A stretch of 64,000 bases of DNA from Collimonas humicola. Lineage in GTDB: Bacteria; Pseudomonadota; Gammaproteobacteria; Burkholderiales; Burkholderiaceae_D. The stretch's first letter is position 1. Every line of letters begins with the position of its first letter. The notes under the pieces are model-generated. The model was not told where the DNA came from and searched no databases. It saw only the letters and a list, made by a program, of their open reading frames with translations. Positions 26,889 through 36,178 of the stretch are shown one piece after another. Location: assembly GCF_018304945.1 (NCBI RefSeq), contig NZ_JAGQEE010000007.1:186001-250000 (forward strand), given 5' to 3'. A program made the position numbers and the translations under genes.

Positions 26889-26918
26889 AAAAAAAAAGCC
26901 GGCTCCGCAGAGCCGGCT
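26889..26918 (-). terminator. Rho-independent terminator of the CBM chitinase gene
   Basis: Perfect 9-bp stem AGCCGGCTC / GAGCCGGCT with the loop CGCA, followed on the minus strand by nine T. It lies 25 nt after the chitinase stop. Confidence 0.9.
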
Positions 26919-26942
26919 CTAGCTTCATGCTGCGTGCTTGGC

Positions 26943-28235
26943 TTACAGGCCTAGCTTCGAGATGAAGGCGTTGGTGAAGCCCAGCGTGCCCGCCGTGCCA
27001 TAGGTATTGCAGGTCGGCGAAGCCGAGCCCGGCGCGCAATCGCGGTCGCGATCGAAGGACCAGAAGTGGATGCCGGCCAGGCCGTTCTGCTGTGCGAAGT
27101 TGACCAGCGTTGCGACATCGGCGATGGAGAAGGTTTCATTTGCCGAGTCGTTGCCGCCTATCATAGGCGTCACTTCGATCTGCTTGTACGGCACGCCGTT
27201 CTGGTTGTGCAGATTGATGGCCGATTGCACCGCTGACGCCCCCATGTCGCAGCCGCCGCTGCTGTTGAGCATGCAGTTGCCGCCGGCCGGGCTGCCATAG
27301 TCCATGGCCATCAGGTTGATGGTGTAGTTGGTCAGGCCGTAAGCCTGGATCGACTGCATCACTTGCACGCCATAGTAGCCGAGGCTAGGCGAGACATTGC
27401 CGCCCAGGGTCGCCACCGTGAAGCTGAAGCGCAGGTTGGGATAGGCCGCCTGCGCGTTTTTCACACGCAGCACCAGGTTGTTGATATCGGCAGTGGTCTG
27501 GCCGGCTTCAATATCGAAATCGATGCCGACCAGGTTGGCCGAGTAATAGGTCTGGATGAATTTCTTGAAGTCGGCATCGTTGGTGCAAGTGAAGGAACCT
27601 GCCGCGCCGCCGGTGGAGACAATGTACTTCTTGCCGGCGTTGACGAAGGCTTGCACGTTGGCCGCGGCGAAGGCCGATGCCGATACGCCGCCCCAGTTTT
27701 CGCTACCGCAGGCGCCGGTGGCAAAGGCCCAGGTCAGGGTGCCGAGCTTGGCGGGCATCGCGCTCAATACGGTCTGAGTGCTGCCGTTGACCGCGGTGCT
27801 CATGGCATAGGTATTCCAGTTCAGGTTGATGTTGCCATCCTTGTACGGACTGAACACGAAGCCGGCCGGTGTGGTGCCGCCGCCCGGAGGGGGCGGTGGT
27901 GGAGGTGGCGGAGGTGGTGGTGGCGGAGGAGGAGGCGGCGGCGTCACGACGCCGCAGGCCTGGACGATGGTCCATGGCTGGCCGCTGCCCGAGCCGCCAT
28001 TGCTGGTCGAAGGATTGTTCCCTTGGGTCCACCAGTTGGCCTTGTAGTTGACGCCGTTGTAGCTGACGGTGGCGCCGCCGGTATACGCCGTGCTGGCGTC
28101 CCATGCCGTATAACAAGCTACTGTCGTTGCTGCCTGCGCGCTTGCCGCCATCAAGGGGCTGGCCTCGGCGCCGCCGGCCATGATGGCGCTGCATGCAAGC
28201 GTAAGCATGAGGCCCTGTATGAGTTTCCGTTTCAA
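26943..28235 (-). CDS. Secreted chitinase: CBM5/12, polyproline linker, GH18
   Basis: 430 residues from a TTG start at 28235, chosen because AGGAG lies 7 nt upstream and a signal peptide follows at once (KRKLIQGLMLTLACSAIMAGG, cleavage near AQA). The open frame extends upstream without a site. Residues 40-85 form a CBM5/12 chitin-binding module with AWDASTAYTGG, ANWWTQGNNPS and GQPW. A linker with about twenty prolines follows (bases 27885-27950), then a GH18 catalytic domain with VGIDFDIEAGQ (Glu as acid/base) and INLMAMDYG. This is the ChiD/ChiC-like layout of extracellular bacterial chitinases. Its promoter shares the regulon operator. Confidence 0.93.
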   Translation of the reverse strand: MKRKLIQGLMLTLACSAIMAGGAEASPLMAASAQAATTVACYTAWDASTAYTGGATVSYNGVNYKANWWTQGNNPSTSNGGSGSGQPWTIVQACGVVTPPPPPPPPPPPPPPPPPPPGGGTTPAGFVFSPYKDGNINLNWNTYAMSTAVNGSTQTVLSAMPAKLGTLTWAFATGACGSENWGGVSASAFAAANVQAFVNAGKKYIVSTGGAAGSFTCTNDADFKKFIQTYYSANLVGIDFDIEAGQTTADINNLVLRVKNAQAAYPNLRFSFTVATLGGNVSPSLGYYGVQVMQSIQAYGLTNYTINLMAMDYGSPAGGNCMLNSSGGCDMGASAVQSAINLHNQNGVPYKQIEVTPMIGGNDSANETFSIADVATLVNFAQQNGLAGIHFWSFDRDRDCAPGSASPTCNTYGTAGTLGFTNAFISKLGL

Positions 28236-28407
28236 TTTTCTCTCCTGAGAAGGTTGGTCGGGCAGCGTGGGAGGCCAGCTGCCGGAAGGCATGTCCAGAC
28301 TTGCTATGCGATGTGAATTAAAACCCAAGCTGTAGCAATTGCCGCCGTCGTGCACCTTGCCTGTGCGCGTATGTGCAGGCAACGGACGATATCTTGTTCA
28401 TCTTCGG

Positions 28408-28425
28408 TATTTCCATATGGAAATA
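28408..28425. promoter_or_regulatory. 18-bp perfect palindrome just downstream of the chitinase promoter
   Basis: TATTTCCATATGGAAATA is its own reverse complement and lies at about +7 to +24 of the predicted chitinase transcript. It could be a second operator or an RNA hairpin; the receptor and kinase promoters lack it. Confidence 0.55.
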
Positions 28426-28438
28426 TCGAATTAAGCGC

Positions 28439-28505
28439 ACTGTAAGAGCCTCGAAAGTGGCTGTCAATCTGTATCTAACTGGTATTGCTTTAATAAATTT
28501 GTGGT
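28439..28505 (-). promoter_or_regulatory. Promoter with GntR-type operator for the CBM chitinase
   Basis: On the minus strand: ACCA half-sites starting at 28505 and 28483 (22 nt apart, the second in AATACCAGTT), TTGACA (28467-28462), a 17-bp spacer and TACAGT (28444-28439). Spacings equal those of the receptor promoter. The first 15 nt from TTGACA onward (TTGACAGCCACTTTC against TTGACAGCCACTTTT) are nearly the same in both. The leader to the TTG start is about 195 nt and otherwise empty. Confidence 0.75.
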
Positions 28506-28888
28506 CTCGTTCTGGTGCCATCAAGCTATAGCTAATGCATTGTTTATATTGATTTATATGAATATTGCCCAGACTGTTTTTTTGATAAGTGGACTGGTCG
28601 CATTTTTGTGCGGCAAAGCGGGAATGTGCATTTTCATCGAAGTTTCCGGCGAAGTTTTCGGCGTTCAAATGCGCACGAAATCCGTTGCCGGACAGCTGTC
28701 TTTCTTGCCAGGCAGCTGTGCCCGCCGGGGAACCTGCGCGCTGGCGGAAATTGTCGTTTTGGGGTTGCAAGGCGGCAGCAAGTATAATTCTTGCCTTTTT
28801 CATTATTTTCCCGGTTTGTCGCGGAGAAGCGCCCGCCACTCAAGCGCTGGCTTGGGGCGATGTCGTCGTTTTCAAAGGAAGTTGTTGC

Positions 28889-30286
28889 ATGAGTTTATTT
28901 CGTACCAAAGATCTGGATAAGATGATCCATTCCAGTCGCACCGATACCGGCTTGCAGCGCACGCTGGGGTCCATGGACCTGACTTTGCTGGGCGTCGGCG
29001 CGATTGTCGGCACCGGTATTTTCGTGCTGACCGGCAGCGGCGCCTTGCTGGCCGGACCGGGGCTGTCGCTGTCATTCATATTGGCCGCCATCGCTTGCGG
29101 TTTCGCGGCTCTGTGCTACGCGGAGTTTTCTTCCACCGTGCCGGTGTCCGGTTCGATCTATACCTATAGCTACGCGACCATGGGTGAAATCGTGGCCTGG
29201 ATCATCGGCTGGGACCTGATGCTGGAATACGGACTGGCGACGTCGGCGGTGTCGGTGGGCTGGTCGGGCTATATGCAATCGCTGCTGTCCGGTTTCGGCA
29301 TCGGCTTGCCGACCGTGCTGACGGCGGCGCCGGGCGCCGTGCCTGGCGTGACCACCTGGTTCAACCTGCCGGCTTTCTGCATCCTGCTGGTGATCAGCGG
29401 CTTGCTGTCGCTTGGCATCCGCGAATCGGCGCGCGCCAACAACATCATGGTGTTCATCAAGATCGCGGTGGTGCTGCTGTTCATCGTGGTCGGCGTCAGC
29501 CATGTGCAGCCGGCCAACTGGCAGCCGTACCTGCCGTTCGGCTATAACGGCGTGTTCAATGCCGCGGCGATCGTGTTCTTTGCTTTCATCGGTTTCGATG
29601 CGGTGACTTCGGCTGCCGAGGAAGTCAAGAATCCGGCGCGCGATTTGCCGGTGGGGATTATCGCTTCGCTGGGAATTTGCGCCTTGCTGTATGTGGTGGT
29701 GGCTGGGGTCATGACGGGTATCGTGCCGTTCCAGAAATTTGCCGGCGTCGATCATCCGGTGTCGCTGGCTTTGCAGTATGCGGGGGAGAACTGGGTGGCG
29801 GGTTTTGTCGACCTGGGGGCGATCATCGGCATGACTACGGTGATCCTGGTGATGACTTACGGGCAGACGCGGATTCTGTTTGCGATGTCGCGCGATGGCT
29901 TGCTGCCTAAGAAGCTGTCTAGCATTCATCCGCGTTTTGCGACGCCTTTCTTTACTACCTGGCTGGTGGGGGTCGTGTTTGCGTTTATTGCGGCTTTGAT
30001 TCCTTTGAATATCCTGGCGGAGCTGATCAATATCGGGACGTTGATGGCGTTTTCATTGATTGCTGTGGCGGTGCTGGCGTTGCGGCGGACGCGGCCGGAA
30101 TTGCCGCGGGCGTTCCGTTGTCCTGGGGTGCCGTTCGTGCCGTTGGCGGCGATCGGGTTTTGCGTGTTCCTGATGTTTCATCTGCAGGCGGTGACCTGGA
30201 TTGCGTTCCTGTGCTGGCTGGCGATCGGATTCGTGGTTTATTTCGGCTACGCGCGGAAACGCTCGCTGCTGCACCCAAATTCATAG
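28889..30286 (+). CDS. APC-family amino-acid permease (CAT/YhdG type)
   Basis: 465 residues from ATG 28889 with AAGGAA 8 nt upstream; the frame is open farther upstream but without a site. About twelve to fourteen helices. LLGVGAIVGTGIFVLTGSGAL, CYAEFSSTVPVSGSIYTY and AFIGFDAVTSAAEEVKNPARDLP are the hallmark motifs of the cationic amino-acid transporter group. It would import amino acids with proton or exchange coupling. It is transcribed away from the chitinase and is not evidently part of the regulon. Confidence 0.92.
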   Translation: MSLFRTKDLDKMIHSSRTDTGLQRTLGSMDLTLLGVGAIVGTGIFVLTGSGALLAGPGLSLSFILAAIACGFAALCYAEFSSTVPVSGSIYTYSYATMGEIVAWIIGWDLMLEYGLATSAVSVGWSGYMQSLLSGFGIGLPTVLTAAPGAVPGVTTWFNLPAFCILLVISGLLSLGIRESARANNIMVFIKIAVVLLFIVVGVSHVQPANWQPYLPFGYNGVFNAAAIVFFAFIGFDAVTSAAEEVKNPARDLPVGIIASLGICALLYVVVAGVMTGIVPFQKFAGVDHPVSLALQYAGENWVAGFVDLGAIIGMTTVILVMTYGQTRILFAMSRDGLLPKKLSSIHPRFATPFFTTWLVGVVFAFIAALIPLNILAELINIGTLMAFSLIAVAVLALRRTRPELPRAFRCPGVPFVPLAAIGFCVFLMFHLQAVTWIAFLCWLAIGFVVYFGYARKRSLLHPNS

Positions 30287-30294
30287 CCAAAGCA

Positions 30295-30357
30295 GTCAAA
30301 TGGGGTCAGAGTTTTTTTTCGCGGTTTTTTGCGAAAATTACTCTGACCCCATTTGAC
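30295..30357. repeat. Palindromic hairpin repeat with GGGGTCAGAGT core (copy A)
   Basis: Perfect 18-bp arms (30295-30312 with 30340-30357), plus an inner TTTTCGC/GCGAAAA pairing. The core TGGGGTCAGAGT is shared with two hairpins at 57192-57258 and 57329-57395, while the flanking paired bases differ. Located 9 nt after the permease stop, where it could also serve as a terminator. Confidence 0.85.
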
Positions 30358-30419
30358 GTTCTACGGAGTGAGTGCGGTGGCATGCTAAGAACGGTCTGCG
30401 GGTTGCTAAAACGTTTTCT

Positions 30420-30640
30420 GCTCCGTGGATGCTTGCCGGGGGCGGCCCGGCAGCCGCTTACTTTCTTTTGCTTCGCCAAAAGAAAGTAAGCAAAGAAAAG
30501 GCGACCGCAAAGCCGTCGCCCTCCCTTCGGTCGGGTCCCCAAATCCGGCGCGCGCCAGCCGGGTGAGGGGCAAAACTCGCCTTCGGCTCAAACATGCCCC
30601 TCACAATTCCCGGCTGACACGCGCCGGATTTGGCAACGTC
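30420..30640. repeat. Dispersed intergenic repeat element with long inverted arms
   Basis: Contains a perfect 14-bp inverted repeat around the loop CTTCGC (CTTACTTTCTTTTG / CAAAAGAAAGTAAG, 30457-30490). A longer imperfect stem follows (CCAAATCCGGCGCG at 30539-30552 with its complement at 30620-30633). I recognise the CTTACTTTCTTTTGCTTCG segment as a widespread noncoding repeat of Burkholderiales and Xanthomonadales genomes. Small frames through it are spurious. It fills the 420-bp gap between the permease and the M55 peptidase gene. Confidence 0.75.
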
Positions 30641-30704
30641 TCAATGCGGAGCACGTCAAAGGCAACGGCAACCCCAACTTCAAAAGCAACCCCAACTTCG
30701 AAAG

Positions 30705-31523
30705 TCAGCGCAGCATGAAGGACATGGCCGACATGCTGTTCAGGACTCGCACTGCATATTGCACCGACGGTGCCGAGAACGTCAGGTTGACGCCGTCGAC
30801 TCTTTCCACGATCGGCAGCAGGCAGAACAGGTCGGCCAGCGCCGGGCTGTTGGTTTGCAGCTGGCAGGTGATGGTCGGCTGCAGGATAAAGGGGCGGCAG
30901 TCGGCGAGCTTGTTGACTGCGGCCTTGGCGCCTTCACCCAGCAGCGCCAGGGCGCTTTGCGGCGACAGCGAAGTGCCGCTGGCGGCGCCGTCCGCGGTCT
31001 TGACGCTGACCAGGGTGGCTTGCGGGAACAGCGGCTGGTTTTCGGCCGTGAAGACATTGTCGCCGCTGCCGAAAATCACCGGTACCCCGAACTCGCCTGC
31101 CAGCGCGCCGTAGATGCCGGCTTCGCCCAGTTCCTGGCCGTTGAGCCAGATGCGGGCAAAGGAAAAGCCGTTGATGGTGTGCGCCAGGATGCCGCGGCTT
31201 TGGGCGCGGCCGTGGTAGCCGACCATCATCACGCCATCGACGCCGCTGTCGACGCCGCTCATCATGCCCAGCAGGCGCGGCTTGCCGAGGATCTGGCTGG
31301 CGGCCGGATGCAGCAGGTCGGGCAGCAGGTTGCGGAAACCGCCGTGCGAATCGTTGACCACGATCTCGCTGGCGCCGCCGGCCAGCGCGCCTTCGATCAC
31401 GGCGTTGGCTTCGGCCGTCATCAGGCGCCGCGCGCGTTCGTATTCGGGATTGCCGGCGCGGGTTTGTTCTATGTTGAAAACGCCTGCAACGCCTTCGATA
31501 TCAACGGAAATCAGTATCTTCAT
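30705..31523 (-). CDS. M55-family D-aminopeptidase (DppA-like)
   Basis: 272 residues from ATG 31523 (MKILISVDIEGVAGV); the frame is open upstream without a site. Asp8 and Glu10 of SVDIEG, His in VNDSHGG and His in GYHGRAQ are the zinc ligands of the M55 DppA fold. Family members release N-terminal D-amino acids from D-Ala-containing peptides and form decamers. It is the last gene of the peptide importer operon, 14 nt after the S58 peptidase gene, suggesting degradation of imported D-amino-acid peptides. Confidence 0.9.
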   Translation of the reverse strand: MKILISVDIEGVAGVFNIEQTRAGNPEYERARRLMTAEANAVIEGALAGGASEIVVNDSHGGFRNLLPDLLHPAASQILGKPRLLGMMSGVDSGVDGVMMVGYHGRAQSRGILAHTINGFSFARIWLNGQELGEAGIYGALAGEFGVPVIFGSGDNVFTAENQPLFPQATLVSVKTADGAASGTSLSPQSALALLGEGAKAAVNKLADCRPFILQPTITCQLQTNSPALADLFCLLPIVERVDGVNLTFSAPSVQYAVRVLNSMSAMSFMLR

Positions 31524-31536
31524 AGTTTTTTTTTGT

Positions 31537-32571
31537 TTAGGTCGGCAGCCTGGCTGCCAGGTCGGATAGGGAAAGCCGCTGATGGCCGTCTCGGCCGTTG
31601 ACGGTTTTTGCGGCAAACAGGGCGTTGACGATGGCTTGCTCGGTGCTGTCGGCTACCGCTTCAAACAGCGGATCGAGCAAGCTGTCGTGCAGGCATGCGC
31701 TCTGGCGGATGGCGTCGTGCGGGCGATAAGGCACGGTCTGGGCGGTGGAAAACGCCAGCGCCAGGTCGCCGCTGCCATGGCCGTAGATCGAGCCGGTACG
31801 GCCCAGGCCGATGCCGCAGCGGGTCGCCAGCCGTCCCAGCTGGCGCGCGTCCAGCGGCGCATCGGTGGCGACGATCATGATGATGGAACCCATTTCCGGC
31901 GCGTCCCCGGTAGCCGTGCGCAGCGCCAGCAGTTGCGCGCCAAGGTGCCGGCCGGCCAGGGTCAGGGCTGGCAGCTTGCCGAAGTTGGACAGCACCAGCG
32001 CGCCCACGCAATACTGATTGCCGCCGATCTCGGCGCAGCGCGAGGCGGAACCGATGCCGCCTTTGAGATCGAAGCTGGACATGCCGCGGCCGGCGCCGAC
32101 CGCGCCTTGCGCAAATTCGGCGGCGGCGGCGGCCAGCGCCTGCTGGTAATGCTCTGGTGCGACGACCATCGCCTGGATGTCGTTCAGGTAGCCGTCGTTG
32201 CATTCGAACACCAGCGGGTTGACGGTGGGATCGCTGCGGCCGATCTCGGGATTGCTGTTGATGGCGCAACGGATCTGCGCCATCGCTACGGTGCCGACGG
32301 AGAGCGTGTTGGTGAGCGCGATCGGCGTCTCCAGCACGCCCAGTTCCTGCACCTGCAGCAGGCCGATGCTTTTGCCGAAGCCGTTGAATACTGTCGCTGC
32401 GGCAGGCAGCTTGTCGCGGAAGAGATCGCCGCCGTGCGGCCGGATCACCGTCACGCCGGTCTGGATGGCGCCTTGCGCCAGGGTAGCATGGCCGACAGTG
32501 ACGCCAGCGACATCGCTGATGGCGTTGAGCGGGCCGGACGGCAATCTGCCGATGTGGGGAAGGGCTAGCAT
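31537..32571 (-). CDS. S58/P1-family aminopeptidase (DmpA-like)
   Basis: 344 residues. The self-processing P1/DmpA family signatures are present: SDPTVNPLVFECNDGYLNDI, FDLKGGIGSASRC and IMIVATDAPLDARQLGRLA with RTGSIYGHGSGD. DmpA-type enzymes remove D- or L-amino acids or beta-amino acids from peptide amides. The usual catalytic Ser/Thr position in the GS/T-N or GSI/V-x region is not easily fixed here, because the segment before IIMIVATDAP reads EMGSIIMIV, with Ser in GS as the candidate nucleophile. Its ATG overlaps the stop of gsiD (TGATG). Confidence 0.88.
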   Translation of the reverse strand: MLALPHIGRLPSGPLNAISDVAGVTVGHATLAQGAIQTGVTVIRPHGGDLFRDKLPAAATVFNGFGKSIGLLQVQELGVLETPIALTNTLSVGTVAMAQIRCAINSNPEIGRSDPTVNPLVFECNDGYLNDIQAMVVAPEHYQQALAAAAAEFAQGAVGAGRGMSSFDLKGGIGSASRCAEIGGNQYCVGALVLSNFGKLPALTLAGRHLGAQLLALRTATGDAPEMGSIIMIVATDAPLDARQLGRLATRCGIGLGRTGSIYGHGSGDLALAFSTAQTVPYRPHDAIRQSACLHDSLLDPLFEAVADSTEQAIVNALFAAKTVNGRDGHQRLSLSDLAARLPT

Positions 32572-33500
32572 CAGCGGCGGTCGATCTTGGGATCCAGGGC
32601 GTCGCGCAAGCCGTCGCCGAGGAGATTGAAAGCCAGCACCGTCAGGAAAATCGCCAGGCTGGGGAAAATCGCGATATGCGGCGCCGTCATCATGTCGGAC
32701 CGTGCTTCATTCAGCATCGCGCCCCATTCAGGCATAGGCGGCTGCGCGCCCATGCCGAGGAAGGACAGGCCGGCGGCAGTGATGATGGAAGTGCCGATGC
32801 GCATGGTGAAATACACCACCACGCCCGATATCGTGCCAGGGAAGATATGGCGCAGGATGATCGTGAAATCGTTCGCGCCTATGCTGCGCACCGCTTCGAT
32901 GAAGGTCAGGTGCTTCAGCGCCAGCGTATTGCCGCGCACCAGGCGGGCGAAAGTCGGGATGCTGAAAATCGCCACGGCAAAGATCACGTTGCTCATGCCG
33001 CTGCCGAGGATCGCCACGATGCCGATCGCCAGCAAGATGCCGGGAAAGGCGAACAGCACATCGCAGATGCGCATGATGATGCGGTCAGCCCAGCCTTCGT
33101 AATAGCCGGCGATCAGGCCGGCAAGGGTGCCGACGACGGCGCCTACCGCCACCGAGAGAAAGCCGGCGGTCAGAGAAATCCGCGTGCCCATCAGGATGCG
33201 GCTGAAAATGTCGCGGCCCAGCGAGTCGACGCCGAACCAGTGCGCCAGCGACGGTCCGGCGTTCAAGGCGTCATAGTCGAAATAATTCTCGGCGTCGTAA
33301 GGGACTATCCAGGGCGCGGCGATCGCCACCACGATCAGGAACAGCACGAAGCAGCCGGCGGCGACCGCCAGGTGCTGTTTCTTGAACTTGCGCCAGAATT
33401 CGCTCCAGGGCGTACGGACGCTGCTCGGCAGGGGCGCGGCAGCGATGGCAGTTGTGGCTGAATGCGCAGGATTGGATGGCGTCGACACGGGCGGCCTCAC
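32571..33500 (-). CDS. gsiD: Peptide/glutathione ABC importer permease GsiD-like
   Basis: 309 residues from a GTG start overlapping the stop of the upstream permease gene (GTGA). An N-terminal cytoplasmic region with FWRKFKKQH precedes six helices. The importer loop with [27 protein letters not shown]-type EAA motif contacts the ATPase. Typical of DppC/GsiD/OppC. Confidence 0.9.
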   Translation of the reverse strand: MRPPVSTPSNPAHSATTAIAAAPLPSSVRTPWSEFWRKFKKQHLAVAAGCFVLFLIVVAIAAPWIVPYDAENYFDYDALNAGPSLAHWFGVDSLGRDIFSRILMGTRISLTAGFLSVAVGAVVGTLAGLIAGYYEGWADRIIMRICDVLFAFPGILLAIGIVAILGSGMSNVIFAVAIFSIPTFARLVRGNTLALKHLTFIEAVRSIGANDFTIILRHIFPGTISGVVVYFTMRIGTSIITAAGLSFLGMGAQPPMPEWGAMLNEARSDMMTAPHIAIFPSLAIFLTVLAFNLLGDGLRDALDPKIDRR

Positions 33501-34417
33501 TTGTAACGGATGCTAGGGTTGATGACGGCGTACAGCACGTCAACCACCAGGTTGATGAAAATGAATTCCAGCGAGAACAGCAGGATCTCGGCCTGGATGA
33601 TCGGGTAGTCGCGCATTTCGACGGCGTCGATCAGCAAGCGGCCCATGCCGGGCCAGTTGAACACCTTTTCCACCAGGATGGAGCCGCCCAGCAGGAAGCC
33701 GAACTGCAAGCCCATCATGGTCACCACCGGAATCAGCGAATTGCGCAGGCAGTGCTTGAGCACCACCACGGTTTCCGACAAGCCTTTGGCGCGCGCGGTG
33801 CGGACGAAATCTTCATGCAGGATTTCAATGAAGGAAGAACGGGTAAAGCGCGCCATCACGGCGGCCACCGCGGCGCCCAGCGCCAGCGACGGCAGGATGT
33901 AGTGGCGCCAGCTGTCGGCGCCGATGGTCGGCAGCCAGCCCAGCTGGACCGAAAACAGTTCCATCAGCAGCATCCCCAGTGCAAACGAGGGAAAGGAAAT
34001 GCCGGATACCGCCAGTGTCATGCCAAGCCGGTCAGGCCACTGGTTGCGCCAGACGGCGGAGGCAATGCCGATGATCAGGCCGAACAGCACCGCCCACACC
34101 ATGCTGGTGACGGTGAGCCAGAAGGTGGGCCAGAAGCGTTCGGCAATTTCAGCGCTGACCGGGCGCTTGCTGCGCAGGGATATGCCGAAATCGCCGCGCA
34201 GGGCCTTGCTGAAATAGTTGACGAACTGCTCGGGGAGCGGCCGGTCCAGGCCCAGGTCCTTGCGGATCAGTTCCACCGTTTGCGAGTCGGCCTCGGGACC
34301 GGCCACCAGCCGGGCCGGATCGCCCGGCAGCAGATGGACGAATAAGAACACCATTACCGCGACAATCAGCAGGGTTGGTATCAGGCCCGTCAGGCGTTTT
34401 AGTACGTAAGGAAACAT
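33497..34417 (-). CDS. gsiC: Peptide/glutathione ABC importer permease GsiC-like
   Basis: 306 residues from ATG 34417 ([17 protein letters not shown]), the classical start of DppB/GsiC proteins; the upstream open frame crosses a hairpin and is not used. Six helices, [12 protein letters not shown] in the first periplasmic loop and the EAA-type sequence [13 protein letters not shown]. Pairs with the GsiD-like protein encoded next. Confidence 0.92.
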   Translation of the reverse strand: MFPYVLKRLTGLIPTLLIVAVMVFLFVHLLPGDPARLVAGPEADSQTVELIRKDLGLDRPLPEQFVNYFSKALRGDFGISLRSKRPVSAEIAERFWPTFWLTVTSMVWAVLFGLIIGIASAVWRNQWPDRLGMTLAVSGISFPSFALGMLLMELFSVQLGWLPTIGADSWRHYILPSLALGAAVAAVMARFTRSSFIEILHEDFVRTARAKGLSETVVVLKHCLRNSLIPVVTMMGLQFGFLLGGSILVEKVFNWPGMGRLLIDAVEMRDYPIIQAEILLFSLEFIFINLVVDVLYAVINPSIRYK

Positions 34418-34507
34418 GGGGTACTCGGGTAGTTGGCCAAATTGCGGCGATAGTATCTGTTTGCTGGCATTCTCTGCTGCGTCTGGGCGGCCCCACCTAG
34501 GCGGCCC

Positions 34508-34535
34508 CATCATTCCCGCGTATGCGGGAATGATG
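34508..34535. repeat. Perfect hairpin repeat between gsiB and gsiC
   Basis: 12-bp perfect arms CATCATTCCCGC / GCGGGAATGATG with the loop GTAT. The ATTCCCGC..GCGGGAAT type is a common dispersed palindrome in beta- and gammaproteobacteria (resembling neisserial dRS3 units). Inside the operon it may stabilise the highly expressed binding-protein mRNA or lower permease expression. A nearby direct repeat GGCGGCCCCA occurs twice (34486-34495, 34500-34509). Confidence 0.7.
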
Positions 34536-34548
34536 GTGATACGGATGA

Positions 34549-36111
34549 TTACTTCAATTCGATTTCATCGAAATTAAACGAACCGTCCGGCATCACATAC
34601 ACGCCCTTCAGGTTCTTGTTGCGCGCATACAGCAGTTTTTCCGTGACCAGGAAAGCCCAAGGCGCGTCTTTCCAGATTTCGGTCTGCGCATCCTTGTAGA
34701 GCGTGGTCTTTTCCGCGCGGTCGGTCGTGGTCAGTGCCTTGGCGATGCCGGCGTCGACTTTCTCGTTCTTGTAGTAAGCCGTGTTGAACAGCTTGGGCGG
34801 GAACGATTCCGACGCCAGCAGAGGACGCAGGCCCCAATCGGCTTCACCGGTCGAGGACGACCAGCCGGTATAGTAGATGCGTACCGGTGCGTTGGCGGGA
34901 ACCGGCGCGCTTTCCACCTTCTCCACGCGTTGGCCTGCTTCCAGCGCCGTCACTTTGGCCTTGATGCCGACTTGCGCCAGCTGCTGCTGCACGAACTGGA
35001 TGACTTTCTGTGCGGTGGTATTGTTATAGGCCGACCACAATTCGGTTTCAAAGCCGTTCGGATAGCCGGCCTCGGTCAGCAACTGCTTGGCTTTCTTCGG
35101 ATCATAAGGCCATGGTCCGGTCTTCAGGGCATAGTCGACGCCTTGCGGCAGCACGCCATCCTGTGGCATGGCGTAGCCGCTGAAGGCAACCTTGACCAGC
35201 GCTTCCTTGTTGATCGCGTAGTTGATCGCTTGCCGCACTTTCGGATTGTCGAAAGGCTTCTGCAGCATATTCATCGAGAGGTAGCGCTGGATGATGGATG
35301 GCGATGAGATCAGGTCCAGGTTCGGCTTGCTTTTCAGCAGTTCGGCCTGCTCGTAAGGCAGCGGGAAGGCGAACTGCGCTTCGCCGGTTTGCATCACGGC
35401 GCTGCGGGTATTGTTGTCGACCACCGGTTTCCAGGTGATGCTGTCGACCTTCGGATAGCCCTTTTTCCAGTAGCCGTCGAATTTCACGACTTTCATGTAG
35501 TCGGTCTGCTTCCATTCGACGAACTTGAACGGGCCGGTGCCGACCGGATGGAAGCCGATGTCCTTGTTGCCGTACTGTTTCAGCGCCGTTGGCGAAATCA
35601 TCGCGGCGGAAGAGTGCGCCAGCGTGTTGATGAAGGGCGAGAACGGCTCTTTCAGGGTGATCTTGACTTCGTAGTCGTTGACCGCGTCGATCTTGGCAAT
35701 GCGGTTGAACAGGTTGAAGCGCTTGAGCTTGTTGTCCGGATTGATGACGCGTTCCAGGTTGACCTTGACGGCGTCTGCCTTGAAATCGGTGCCGTCCTGG
35801 AACTTGACGCCCTTGCGCAGGCGGATGGTGTACACCAGGCCGTCCTTGCTGACTTCATAGCCGTCGGCCAGCACGTTGACCAGTTTCAAGTCTTTGTCGA
35901 AACCGAACAAGCCTTGGTAGAAGGACTTGATCGCCGCTTGCGACAAGGTATCGTTGCTGTCGTAAGGATCGAGCGTGGTGAAGGTCGAAGCGACCGCCAG
36001 CGTGACGTCCTTGGCGGCGAAAGCGTGGCCGGCGGCGAACTGGGCGGTCAGTGCAACCGCGGTGCTGGCGAGGATCTTGCTGAAGTGATCGAAGTTATGA
36101 ATCGTGCGCAT
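34549..36111 (-). CDS. gsiB: Periplasmic glutathione/peptide-binding protein GsiB-like
   Basis: 520 residues with a signal peptide cleaved near AFA-AKD. It belongs to solute-binding family 5 and follows E. coli GsiB closely as I remember it: [60 protein letters not shown] and [13 protein letters not shown]. It captures glutathione or short peptides and delivers them to GsiCD. Operon order iaaA-gsiA-gsiB-gsiC-gsiD is the same as in E. coli. Confidence 0.93.
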   Translation of the reverse strand: MRTIHNFDHFSKILASTAVALTAQFAAGHAFAAKDVTLAVASTFTTLDPYDSNDTLSQAAIKSFYQGLFGFDKDLKLVNVLADGYEVSKDGLVYTIRLRKGVKFQDGTDFKADAVKVNLERVINPDNKLKRFNLFNRIAKIDAVNDYEVKITLKEPFSPFINTLAHSSAAMISPTALKQYGNKDIGFHPVGTGPFKFVEWKQTDYMKVVKFDGYWKKGYPKVDSITWKPVVDNNTRSAVMQTGEAQFAFPLPYEQAELLKSKPNLDLISSPSIIQRYLSMNMLQKPFDNPKVRQAINYAINKEALVKVAFSGYAMPQDGVLPQGVDYALKTGPWPYDPKKAKQLLTEAGYPNGFETELWSAYNNTTAQKVIQFVQQQLAQVGIKAKVTALEAGQRVEKVESAPVPANAPVRIYYTGWSSSTGEADWGLRPLLASESFPPKLFNTAYYKNEKVDAGIAKALTTTDRAEKTTLYKDAQTEIWKDAPWAFLVTEKLLYARNKNLKGVYVMPDGSFNFDEIELK

Positions 36112-36178
36112 GTGTTACTCCCCTGGTTCAAAAAGTCATTGAAGACAAACAAACGGATAAAGCAAATAAACTCTAACT

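Noticed and set aside
27826-28047. Glycine-rich frame opposite the chitinase linker
   Set aside because: It is the complement of the polyproline linker of the chitinase.
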